Shown here: one piece after another, positions 1-7,356 of the stretch | How positions within the stretch are numbered: position 1 is the stretch's first letter | Layout: the number at the start of each line of letters is the position of its first letter | Assembly: GCA_028281825.1 (NCBI GenBank) | Contig: JANQJC010000079.1 | Span: 1 to 38,211, forward strand | Source: Flavobacteriales bacterium | GTDB lineage: Bacteria > Bacteroidota > Bacteroidia > JANQJC01 | Reading direction: 5' to 3' | DNA length: 38,211 nt | Notes under the pieces: generated by a model | The model's input: only the letters and a program-made list of their open reading frames with translations | Told to the model about the DNA's origin: nothing | Database searches by the model: none | Made by a program: the position numbers and the translations under genes

Positions 1-1045
1 CGTAAAATATCTTTATTCGTCCACCAGCACCGCCGCCGCCGCCTTCTTTGTCATCACTATCTCCGCCTTTTCCACCCCTCACATCCAGGTTTCCATTACC
101 AGTAATGTACCTTCCCTGCAATAGGATACCACCTCCTGCGGCGCCACCAGCTGCTTCAGAAGAATTGCCACAGCAGCAATATTGCCCCGCCTGACCTAAC
201 ATGTGTATGTTTCCTGTCACTTCTACTGCAGTTCCCACTGCTCTAAAAGCCGCACCGCCTCTTGCAGTTGCCCCACAATCAGACCCACCAGGACCAGAAC
301 CCATATTGATATCAGTACCATTAGCTGTACCATAAGCGGGGCCGCCATTATTGCTACCGCCACCACGACCACCAGCACCACCGTAGCCGCCGCCACCACC
401 ACCTTGACCTCCGCCACCACTGCCGCCAGCGCCTGGGCCAGCACCTGGGCCAAAACCTAAGCCGTCACCATTTACAGTTCCATTAATTTTAACCTTATCA
501 GCATTAATCGTGAGAATTTGCCCATTAGCAATGTTCAAGGTAGAACCTGGTGTTACTTCAAACCAATCATAGTTTTGTGTTCCGCCAAGGGTTTGAGTGC
601 CCACTACTGAATATGGATTAGTGAATATATTTCCAAAATTGCTTTGAGGAATAGCACCTGGATTGCCGTAAAACATGTAAATCGTTTTAACAGCGTTGGC
701 AGGTATATTAGGCACAATAACCCACACATAAGTTGCAGTAGTTTGTAAGCCTGTTTCTACCCAATAAGGAAGCTCATTACCGCAGTTACTATCCTTGAAC
801 CTGAGGTCAGAGCAAGCCCCATCCATTTTACCTTGCGATATGGGCGTTTGGCTATCAAATACAAACAAAAACTTATAGTTGTTGTAGGCAGGTCCCCCAG
901 TGTTGTCGATAGTTACTTCACGGGAATATTGCCAACCCGACATGGTACAACATGACTGAGCAGAAAGACTTTCTACACCAGCCACTACCAAAAAAAATCC
1001 CGCCAACAAGAACAGGAAAAACTTATAGATAGGGTTTTTAAGCAT
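1..1045 (-). CDS. Secreted DUF2341 and glycine-rich protein, C-terminus beyond the window
   Basis: An uninterrupted minus-strand frame runs from an ATG at 1045 to the left edge (348 codons, no stop), so the gene is partial. Residues 1-30 form a signal peptide ending in 'SLSAQS'. Residues about 38-140 resemble DUF2341, a beta-rich carbohydrate-binding-like module ('REVTIDNTGG', 'LPYWVET', 'TIYMFYGNP'). A very Gly-rich stretch follows (about residues 195-235), then a Gly-rich beta-type region continuing out of the window. Such proteins are usually exported surface proteins in Bacteroidota, and a T9SS tail may lie outside the window. A perfect TAACTTTG box lies 16 nt upstream of the ATG. The two short frames opposite each other at about 203-460 are products of the GC-skewed Gly codons. 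Substrate and role are unknown. Confidence 0.8.
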   Translation of the reverse strand, partial: MLKNPIYKFFLFLLAGFFLVVAGVESLSAQSCCTMSGWQYSREVTIDNTGGPAYNNYKFLFVFDSQTPISQGKMDGACSDLRFKDSNCGNELPYWVETGLQTTATYVWVIVPNIPANAVKTIYMFYGNPGAIPQSNFGNIFTNPYSVVGTQTLGGTQNYDWFEVTPGSTLNIANGQILTINADKVKINGTVNGDGLGFGPGAGPGAGGSGGGGQGGGGGGYGGAGGRGGGSNNGGPAYGTANGTDINMGSGPGGSDCGATARGGAAFRAVGTAVEVTGNIHMLGQAGQYCCCGNSSEAAGGAAGGGILLQGRYITGNGNLDVRGGKGGDSDDKEGGGGGAGGRIKIFY

Positions 1046-1061
1046 TGGTTTCAATAACGTT

Positions 1062-1069
1062 CAAAGTTA
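1062..1069 (-). promoter_or_regulatory. TAnnTTTG (-7) promoter box of the DUF2341 gene
   Basis: Read on the minus strand this is TAACTTTG, an exact match to the Bacteroidota -7 consensus, ending 16 nt before the ATG at 1045. No clear TTG is seen at the -33 spacing; a palindrome (1072-1091) sits there instead. Confidence 0.55.
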
Positions 1070-1071
1070 AC

Positions 1072-1091
1072 TAAAAAGTCTTGACTTTTTA
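1072..1091. promoter_or_regulatory. Perfect 9-bp inverted repeat, possible operator
   Basis: TAAAAAGTC and GACTTTTTA flank a 2-nt TT centre. It lies immediately upstream of the -7 box at 1062-1069, over the place where a -33 element would be, so it could be a regulator site. A loop of 2 nt is too tight for a good RNA hairpin, which favours a DNA-binding site. This is inference from position only. Confidence 0.35.
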
Positions 1092-1188
1092 CATAACACG
1101 TAATACACAAGCGATAGGTTGGTATTGGGTCAGGGTGTAATTATTTGTCTATATTACCCAGTCGTTTCAAAAAAATCAGTTACTATAA

Positions 1189-2436
1189 GTGTCGAAGCCG
1201 CAAACCAACTTAAGATGGAGCACGTCATTAGTATTGCTGGTATCGGTAATCATTGCCTACTTTGATCGTCTCAACATCACCCTGGCATTGCCTAAAATTG
1301 CAGCTGAGTTTGGCTGGACTACTGAACAACAGGGCGAATACGGCGGAATGCTATTTGGCATATTTTACCTAGCCTATGGTGCTGCCAACATTTTGCTAAG
1401 TGGGTATGGAGAAAGAATTGGCCCCAAAAAAAGTTTACTAATAATTGCAGTGCTTTGGTCAACGTTTACCGCGATGGGGGCCTTTTTTGGACAAATACTG
1501 TCACTTTTTATCGCCACAAGAATTTTCCTGGGCTTTAGTGAAGGTATTCATTTCCCTATGATGAACCTTCTTACCAAGAGCTGGTTTCCAGATAGTGAAA
1601 GGAGTAGGGCTAATGGACTTTGGATATCAGGTGTTTTTGTGGCTACCATATTATCTCCCATCATACTTGTTCCTATAATAGAAAGTTATGGATGGAGAAC
1701 TATGTTTTACTTATTGAGTGGTGCTGGAATAGTAATCACATTACCTCTCATTTATTTTTTCATTCACAATTCACCAAGAGAGCATCCCAAGATTACAAAA
1801 GAAGAAGAAGAATACATCACGAAGAACCAAGAAACAGAATTGGATTCGGATGTTTCTTTGTCTAAACTCTTGAAATCAAAAGTTTATTTACTTGCTTTTT
1901 TAGTAGGCATATTTAATAATATGGCTGCACACGGATTGACCAGTTGGCTGCCAACCTATTTCACCGAAGGGAGAAATCTTCCGTTTAGTGAATTAAGTTA
2001 TGCCATGTCTGTACCGTATATCTTTTCAATTTTTGGAATTTTGATTTGGTCATACCTGGGTGACAAAACAAACAAACGAGTAGTTTTAGCTTCGATTGGG
2101 TTTATAATGGCAGGAGTTTTTATCTACTTCGCCGTTACAGCACAAACTATCAGTGCCACAGTTATCATACTTAGCGGAGCTATTTTCGCTGTAACCGCTT
2201 ATACCACTTCAGAATTTGCGATAGTACAAAAGATATTACCCAAACAAGCACTTGCAAAGGGTGTTGGTGTATATAATGGCCTTACTACATTAATTGGTGG
2301 TGGAATTGGCCCCGTAATAATTGGTCAAGTTGTTTCTAATACCGGAAGTTGGACCAATGGGGTACTTTGCCTTGTAGTATTCTGTATATTAGCCTCGCTT
2401 ACATTAATAGCATTAAATAGAATTTTGAAATACTAA
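1189..2436 (+). CDS. MFS transporter, ACS (anion:cation symporter) type
   Basis: This 415-residue inner-membrane protein has about 12 hydrophobic segments and hallmarks of the ACS branch of the major facilitator superfamily: 'AYFDRLNITLALP' after TM1 and the loop 2-3 motif 'GERIGPKKS'. The family moves organic anions such as hexuronates, tartrate or aromatic acids by proton or cation symport. The start is a GTG at 1189; a TAA directly before it (1186-1188) and the lack of a suitable in-frame ATG nearby leave no longer option. Only 9 bp separate it from the downstream PLP enzyme, so the pair is probably one transcript and the transporter may import that enzyme's substrate. The substrate cannot be read from the sequence. 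Confidence 0.88.
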   Translation: MSKPQTNLRWSTSLVLLVSVIIAYFDRLNITLALPKIAAEFGWTTEQQGEYGGMLFGIFYLAYGAANILLSGYGERIGPKKSLLIIAVLWSTFTAMGAFFGQILSLFIATRIFLGFSEGIHFPMMNLLTKSWFPDSERSRANGLWISGVFVATILSPIILVPIIESYGWRTMFYLLSGAGIVITLPLIYFFIHNSPREHPKITKEEEEYITKNQETELDSDVSLSKLLKSKVYLLAFLVGIFNNMAAHGLTSWLPTYFTEGRNLPFSELSYAMSVPYIFSIFGILIWSYLGDKTNKRVVLASIGFIMAGVFIYFAVTAQTISATVIILSGAIFAVTAYTTSEFAIVQKILPKQALAKGVGVYNGLTTLIGGGIGPVIIGQVVSNTGSWTNGVLCLVVFCILASLTLIALNRILKY

Positions 2437-2445
2437 ATAAGTAAG

Positions 2446-3876
2446 ATGCAATTACCTAAAATAGGAAGAAAACCTGAAGACATACTGAATGACCTTGAGA
2501 GCTTTAAAGCTAAAGATTTGCCATGGGAGTCAGGCAGAGTGTTTGCCTATGTATACGACCCTGGAATAGAAGGGAAAGATATTTTGAAGAAGGCATACTC
2601 GTCATACCTCACTGAAAATGCACTTGACCCCACAGTATTTCCCAGTACTTTGAAGCTAGAGAACGATATAATTAGTATGGCTGGTGGACTAGTCGGTGCT
2701 AAAGAAGATTTCGTAGGTAATTTCACAACCGGGGGTACAGAAAGCATAATGCTGGCCATAAAATCCGCAAGAGATTATTTCAGACATATAAAGCCAGAGA
2801 TTAAAACACCTGAAATAGTAGTGCCACATACTGCACATGCTGCATTTCACAAGGCATGCCAGTTTCTGGGGCTGAAAGCAATTGTTGTTCCTGTTGACAA
2901 AACAACATACAAGGCTATACCAGAAGAAATGGAAAAGGCCATCACCCCAAATACCATTTTACTGGTTGGCTCTGCCCCATCTTATGCACAGGGTGTTGTA
3001 GATCCTATCCCTGAAATGGCAGCCATCGCCCATAAGCATGGCATCCTCTTTCATACCGATGCGTGTGTAGGTGGTTTATTTTTACCTTTTGCGAAAAGAG
3101 CCGGATACGACATCCCAGATTTTGACTTATCAGTACCAGGCGTCACCTCACTTTCAATGGACTTCCATAAGTTTGGATATGCAGCAAAAGGCGCCTCCGC
3201 GGTGCTTTACAATGCGAGAGACCTTAGACGTTTTCAAATATTTACACACTCGGGCTGGGCTGGGTATACAGTGATTAATACCACTGTGCTTTCTACCAAA
3301 GGCGGTGGCCCTCTAGCTGCTTGCTGGGCCATACTTAACCTGCTTGGTGAAGAGGGCTATACCAAAATCATCCGAGACTGCAGAGAAGGAACTGAAAAGA
3401 TAATTAATTGGGTAAAGCAAGAGGAAGGATTGAAAGTTCTTGGTGAGCCAGTAGCTAACCTAGTGGCTGTGGCCTCGGACAAATACAGCGTTTTTAGGAT
3501 ATCAGACCTGATGCGTAAAAAAGGATGGTTTTTACAACCACAATTGGCAGGTAGCACTTCGCAAGAAAATATTCACTTTTCCATAGGAGCAGGTAACGTA
3601 GAGCATATTGATTCCATGCTGAATGACTGGAAAGAAATAATGCAACAGATAAGGGATGAAAACAGACCCGATATGGTGCCTGATATGGAAATGCTGATAG
3701 GAATGCTTGAAAATGCCACCCCAGATACCTTTACACAAATGGAAACTGCATTGGGCCTTCAAGGCGCAGACTTACCCGATGAACTTGAGCCTATAAACCA
3801 AGTACTGAATAGACTGCCGGTTGACCTAAGAAATCAACTACTAACAGAATACTTCAATCGTCTTTATAATAACTAG
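2446..3876 (+). CDS. PLP-dependent lyase/decarboxylase, sphingosine-1-phosphate lyase-like
   Basis: The 476-residue protein is a fold-type I PLP enzyme of the group II decarboxylase family. Visible motifs are 'TTGGTESIMLA' (about 94-104), 'PHTAHAAFHKA' (about 128-137), the cofactor Asp in 'HTDACVGG' (D205) and the Schiff-base lysine K242 in 'DFHKFGYAAKG'. The order and wording of these motifs follow sphingosine-1-phosphate lyase more closely than glutamate or aromatic amino acid decarboxylases. There is no N-terminal TM segment, as in bacterial S1P lyases. It follows the MFS gene by 9 bp. Substrate could be a phosphorylated sphingoid base or a small amino acid; family call is firm, substrate is not. 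Confidence 0.8.
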   Translation: MQLPKIGRKPEDILNDLESFKAKDLPWESGRVFAYVYDPGIEGKDILKKAYSSYLTENALDPTVFPSTLKLENDIISMAGGLVGAKEDFVGNFTTGGTESIMLAIKSARDYFRHIKPEIKTPEIVVPHTAHAAFHKACQFLGLKAIVVPVDKTTYKAIPEEMEKAITPNTILLVGSAPSYAQGVVDPIPEMAAIAHKHGILFHTDACVGGLFLPFAKRAGYDIPDFDLSVPGVTSLSMDFHKFGYAAKGASAVLYNARDLRRFQIFTHSGWAGYTVINTTVLSTKGGGPLAACWAILNLLGEEGYTKIIRDCREGTEKIINWVKQEEGLKVLGEPVANLVAVASDKYSVFRISDLMRKKGWFLQPQLAGSTSQENIHFSIGAGNVEHIDSMLNDWKEIMQQIRDENRPDMVPDMEMLIGMLENATPDTFTQMETALGLQGADLPDELEPINQVLNRLPVDLRNQLLTEYFNRLYNN

Positions 3877-3896
3877 CCTGAAAGGTTCATTGTGTT

Positions 3897-3904
3897 TACT
3901 TTTG
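3897..3904 (+). promoter_or_regulatory. TAnnTTTG (-7) promoter box of the WG-repeat gene
   Basis: TACTTTTG is an exact consensus match and ends only 7 nt before the ATG at 3912, implying an RNA leader of a few nucleotides at most. No convincing -33 TTG is visible at the usual distance. Confidence 0.5.
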
Positions 3905-3911
3905 AAACCCA

Positions 3912-4919
3912 ATGCGATTAACATTCTTTGTAGCTTTCGTTTTTGCAGCGCTTTCAGGACAAGCCCAGGTCATTAATATGAAATGGCTGGCCATGGTTGA
4001 GAAAGACGGCGAATACTGCTACATCAACCGCAATGATGAGATTTCCTATTGTTTCAAGGGGGAAATGGTGGCCAGTAAATCCAGTGGCTTAACCAAAGTA
4101 AAAAGGAATGACTCTACCCTATTCATTAATGAAAGCGGGGAAATAGAGTTAGTCTTCCCGAAAAGATTGGTATCCTCTTATAAGGAGGGTTTTGCAGTAT
4201 ACATAGAAAACGCCAAAGAAGGATTTCTGGATAAGAAAGGCAACATAGCTATTCCAGCTGAGTACCGCTATGTATGGGGCTTTAGTGAGGGGCTAGCTGC
4301 CGTAAAAACCAATATCAACTTCGGTTACATTGATACAACCGGAAAATTGATAATTACATTAGATGATGTAATGGAGTGTGGCCCTTTTGTAGAAGGCCTT
4401 GCCAAAGTGAGGAAAGACAGCCTGTGGGGTTACATTAACAAAAAAGGAGAATGGATTTGCCAACCACAATACCATACAGCAGAGAACTTTAGTGAAGGCC
4501 TTGCAGCAGTGAGATATCACAAGCTATGGGGATTCATTGATAAAACTGGTACCGAAAAAATAAAACCACAATACCAATATGTGAAAAGTTTCCACGATGG
4601 ATTGGCACCCTACAAAAAGCTTGACCAGTGGGGCTTTCTGAACAAAACGGGATACACTTTCATCAAGGCGCAATATGAGTGGGCTGATAGATTTCATGAA
4701 AACATAGCTATGGTAATGATAGAAGGCCGCTATGCCTACGTAAACAAGTCAGGCAGAAAGGCATTTCGCCCCACCTTTGACGCAGCCCAGCGTTTCAGCA
4801 ATGGACGGGCCGCAGCCAAGGACAATAGCCTGTTTGAGGGCAAGTGGGGTTACATAGACAGAAATGGAAACTGGGCCATAAAACCAAAGTACGATTACGC
4901 CCACGAATTTCAAGAGTAA
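3912..4919 (+). CDS. Secreted WG-repeat protein
   Basis: This 335-residue protein has a short signal peptide (about residues 1-19, ending 'SGQAQ') and then consists almost wholly of WG repeats of about 45 residues. Each repeat has the pattern 'W/F-G-[YF]-I/L-[DN]-K-x-G' followed by 'I-x-P-x-Y-x-x-A-x-x-F-x-[ED]-G-L-A'; clear units include 'LWGYINKKGEW', 'LWGFIDKTG', 'QWGFLNKTG' and 'KWGYIDRNG'. The family is expected to form a beta-propeller-like repeat fold and usually acts in binding; no catalytic residues are evident. No T9SS tail is present, so the periplasm is the likely location. The gene has its own -7 box and stands alone. Confidence 0.85.
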   Translation: MRLTFFVAFVFAALSGQAQVINMKWLAMVEKDGEYCYINRNDEISYCFKGEMVASKSSGLTKVKRNDSTLFINESGEIELVFPKRLVSSYKEGFAVYIENAKEGFLDKKGNIAIPAEYRYVWGFSEGLAAVKTNINFGYIDTTGKLIITLDDVMECGPFVEGLAKVRKDSLWGYINKKGEWICQPQYHTAENFSEGLAAVRYHKLWGFIDKTGTEKIKPQYQYVKSFHDGLAPYKKLDQWGFLNKTGYTFIKAQYEWADRFHENIAMVMIEGRYAYVNKSGRKAFRPTFDAAQRFSNGRAAAKDNSLFEGKWGYIDRNGNWAIKPKYDYAHEFQE

Positions 4920-5206
4920 AAAAATAGACGATGTTACACGTCACCCAAGATTTTCCGTGAGTCCCTCGGGGGTATCGATAAACGCATTTTTTGGACTTTT
5001 TGGCAATTTTTTAGCTTGTTATTTGTGGGTGTATACTGTTAAAAGTAGCAGTGCAATGCTAGTGTAATTTTAGCATAACACACTCAAAATCAACACCTTA
5101 ATTGTCAAAAAGTTCAGTAAAGACGCAAAATCTTGCGTCTAATAGACAGGAAATTTAACCACAGAGGGCACTAAATAGCTAAGACCCAAGGCCCTTGACC
5201 TAATAC
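4920..5206. other. 287-bp intergenic region with REP-like hairpin
   Basis: No convincing gene is seen between the WG-repeat gene and the PhoD-like gene, which point at each other. It holds the perfect hairpin at 5121-5140, a short 'ACCACAGAGGGCAC' tract at 5158-5170, and a weak inverted repeat ATGCTA/TAGCAT at 5056-5076. No GC-rich terminator followed by a T run was found. Confidence 0.5.
5121..5140. repeat. REP-like palindrome AGACGCAA-n4-TTGCGTCT
   Basis: Two perfect 8-nt arms flank AATC. A decayed relative with the same right arm (TTGCGTCTC) lies at 37643-37669. Related 'AGAGACGCAA...TTGCGTCTCT' palindromes are, from general knowledge, dispersed intergenic repeats in many Bacteroidota genomes and may be moved by IS200/IS605-type (RAYT) transposases. 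It sits between convergent genes, a typical REP location, and could also serve as an RNA hairpin. Confidence 0.55.
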
Positions 5207-6700
5207 CTATTTAGAAGAATGCTCCACCACAAAACTCGAAATCACCTCATTATCTTCATCCACAATCGATAGGCGAACGAATTTATCACCCACGATATCA
5301 ATCTTACCGAAGGCATTTTTAAAGTTCTTATTGCCAATACCGTTACCACCCTGATTCCAAACATCTTTTTTGAGATTATAGAGAAACAACCACTTTCCCA
5401 TCAGCTTGAGGTAGTAAGCCAGTTCGGTGCCGCTAACACTTAATCCACTGGCATTAAGTTCAGGTAATCCAGCATTTTCGCCATCATCCATCACATTATG
5501 GTGAGTATCCCCGCTGATTACAATTACATCTTTAATGTCATTATCCTTCAAGAATTGCATGAAATCGTTTTGCTCAGCGGGGTATCCTGCAAAGTAGTTG
5601 GCAAAGCCCGTCGCCATATGGAAACCGCTATATCCCTTGGCGTGTAGGTTTTGTATTTTCATGCCCTTATCAATTAACTCACGGCAAGCCATATTAAAGG
5701 GTACTCCACTCACTATAAATTTCCAGTCGGCATCAGAGTTTTTCAAACCCTCCTTCAGCCAATCCATTTGCTTTTTACCAAACAACACTTGGTCTTCAGG
5801 CGGGTCAAAATACCAGCGCTTTTTCTTCTCATTCCATTTAAAACTATAAGCGTTGGGGTGCGGGCGGGCGGAACATCTGTCTACAAAAAAGAACTCCGCA
5901 TTGGCAAACTTAAAGCTATGGTAAATCCCCTCGCTGGTATCTGCCATCTCATAACCAGGAAAAAATTCAATATAGCCTTTGATAACGTTCCTGCGCCAGA
6001 AAGCTGGGAAGCTATCCACCACAAATTCATGACTCACTTTGCCTTTTAATTTGCTTCTAAAGTCGTTCTTGTTGTATCTTCCACCACTGCCACCAACGTA
6101 ATCGTTATCATCATAAATGTAATCAATAGGCACAGTATGCAGCATCTGCTTCATCTGCTTTTCATCGTACCGTTTTCGATACGATAGGGCCACAGTAGGA
6201 TAATCCGCAGAATAGTCAGGCCTTATTTGGTAATCGGGATAAGTGTAATCTCCCGTGTGTAGCATAAACCAGGGGTCATGTTCGGGAATCACATCAAACA
6301 CTTTCATGTTCTCAGTTTCTTGGCATGAGCCAGCCACAAACGTGTAACTCCCTTTGGTGCCCACCTTAGGAAAAGTGCGAAAGTGCCCTGTAATGGTATC
6401 GGTATGCTCCCCTTTCTTGAAGCGATAGTAATACTTGGTGTTAGATTGCAAACCATTGATATCAGCTACTGTCATAAAGAAGTTTTTAGCTTCCGTTGTA
6501 ACCAGATAAGGTAGGGTATTGGTAAAGTTACTGTCAGTAGAAAGCTCAATGCCTATTACGCTGCGGTCACCAGTAGCCAGGTACATCCTTGCGCTGGTTT
6601 CAGTCACTCCACCAATGGCAGGGCCATTTGTAATAAATTGGGCACTGGATAGTAGGGAAAATAAAAGGCATACAAAGACTACTCCCCCAACCTTTTTCAC
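5207..6700 (-). CDS. PhoD-like metallophosphatase, secreted
   Basis: The 497-residue product has a signal peptide (about 1-20, ending 'LLSSAQ'), an N-terminal fibronectin-like domain (about 25-110) and a metallophosphatase domain with 'VAGSCQ' (122-127), 'HTGDYTYPDY' (148-157), 'YDDNDYVGG' (196-204) and 'ISGDTHHNVM' (394-403), which supply the metal ligands in the PhoD family. It likely hydrolyses phosphate mono- or diesters outside the cytoplasm. The start is GTG at 6700, and the stop of DUF2480 ends at the base next to it (6701), so translation is probably coupled. The end at 5207 faces the WG-repeat gene. The C-terminus ('FVVEHSSK') has no T9SS signal. Confidence 0.88.
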   Translation of the reverse strand: MKKVGGVVFVCLLFSLLSSAQFITNGPAIGGVTETSARMYLATGDRSVIGIELSTDSNFTNTLPYLVTTEAKNFFMTVADINGLQSNTKYYYRFKKGEHTDTITGHFRTFPKVGTKGSYTFVAGSCQETENMKVFDVIPEHDPWFMLHTGDYTYPDYQIRPDYSADYPTVALSYRKRYDEKQMKQMLHTVPIDYIYDDNDYVGGSGGRYNKNDFRSKLKGKVSHEFVVDSFPAFWRRNVIKGYIEFFPGYEMADTSEGIYHSFKFANAEFFFVDRCSARPHPNAYSFKWNEKKKRWYFDPPEDQVLFGKKQMDWLKEGLKNSDADWKFIVSGVPFNMACRELIDKGMKIQNLHAKGYSGFHMATGFANYFAGYPAEQNDFMQFLKDNDIKDVIVISGDTHHNVMDDGENAGLPELNASGLSVSGTELAYYLKLMGKWLFLYNLKKDVWNQGGNGIGNKNFKNAFGKIDIVGDKFVRLSIVDEDNEVISSFVVEHSSK

Positions 6701-7219
6701 CTATTTTTTAGTGTTTTTGTAGATAGGTACAGTGGAGCAAGCCTCACCATACATGATGCTTTTGGCAACGGGCTTCAATAGATTAGTGAGCTCAACATAG
6801 GCCGACTCAGGTACAGGGTATTTGCTACATCCCTTGATGATAACCCTCTGGTCGCGGTAATCTTCGGCATCAACTTGTTTCAGGGCATCGTTGTAAAGCA
6901 CGGTTTCCAATGTTTCCATGTTCCCAAAAACCACCTTTTTAGCGTTTCCTTCAAGGCTGGCAGCCATCAGCATATAAGCCCAGGTAGGCACTATGGCATC
7001 GGCAGTGCAAGTCACCGCTACAAACTTATCCTGGTAAGTAGTCCAATCGGTAGACTTTATTTTATCTCTAAAGTCTTTTTCCTTCAGTATCAAGCCCTCA
7101 AAAAGAAAATCGGCCACGTCAAGCAACACTCTATCTCCCTTAGGGTAATACTCCTCAAGGTCAAAGTCGATTAACCCACTTTGCGCTACCTTATTTTCTA
7201 TAGTCAAATCTTCATCCAT
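6701..7219 (-). CDS. DUF2480 family protein
   Basis: This 172-residue soluble protein lacks a signal peptide. Its text matches what is known of DUF2480, a family found mainly in Bacteroidota and of unknown function: an acidic N-terminus ('IDFDLEEYYP'), 'LFEGLILKEKDFR', 'DKFVAVTCTADAIVPTWAYM' (about 67-86) and a C-terminal 'KGCSKYPVP' segment. The centre includes conserved Cys and Asp residues that could bind a ligand or metal, but this is inference. It is the first gene of a two-gene unit with the PhoD-like phosphatase (zero spacing) and has an exact TAACTTTG box 9 nt before its ATG. Confidence 0.75.
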   Translation of the reverse strand: MDEDLTIENKVAQSGLIDFDLEEYYPKGDRVLLDVADFLFEGLILKEKDFRDKIKSTDWTTYQDKFVAVTCTADAIVPTWAYMLMAASLEGNAKKVVFGNMETLETVLYNDALKQVDAEDYRDQRVIIKGCSKYPVPESAYVELTNLLKPVAKSIMYGEACSTVPIYKNTKK

Positions 7220-7228
7220 AAACTATTG

Positions 7229-7236
7229 CAAAGTTA
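7229..7236 (-). promoter_or_regulatory. TAnnTTTG (-7) promoter box of DUF2480-PhoD unit
   Basis: On the minus strand the sequence is TAACTTTG, ending 9 nt upstream of the ATG at 7219. The predicted leader is only a few nucleotides. It would drive both DUF2480 and the downstream phosphatase. Confidence 0.55.
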
Positions 7237-7356
7237 AGAAAATTACGCCCCATCATAGCTTGATTATCCCATCATTCTCAGCGCAACACCTCTCAAGAGG
7301 AGTTGTCAACAGAAAATATTTGAAAGACAAAGAGTTTTGAGGGTGTAAAGAGGGCT

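Noticed and set aside
203-460. Short open frames on both strands with Ala/Thr- and Val/Ala-rich products.
   Set aside because: They are shadows of the Gly-rich codons of the DUF2341 gene, which is open through the whole region on the minus strand in another frame.
5056-5076. Inverted repeat ATGCTA-n9-TAGCAT.
   Set aside because: Arms of 6 bp in AT-rich DNA are expected by chance and no promoter or gene start is near.
7284-7305. Hairpin CAACACCTCT-CA-AGAGGAGTTG as terminator of the deiodinase-like gene.
   Set aside because: It has a central mismatch, a 2-nt loop and no T run on the minus strand.
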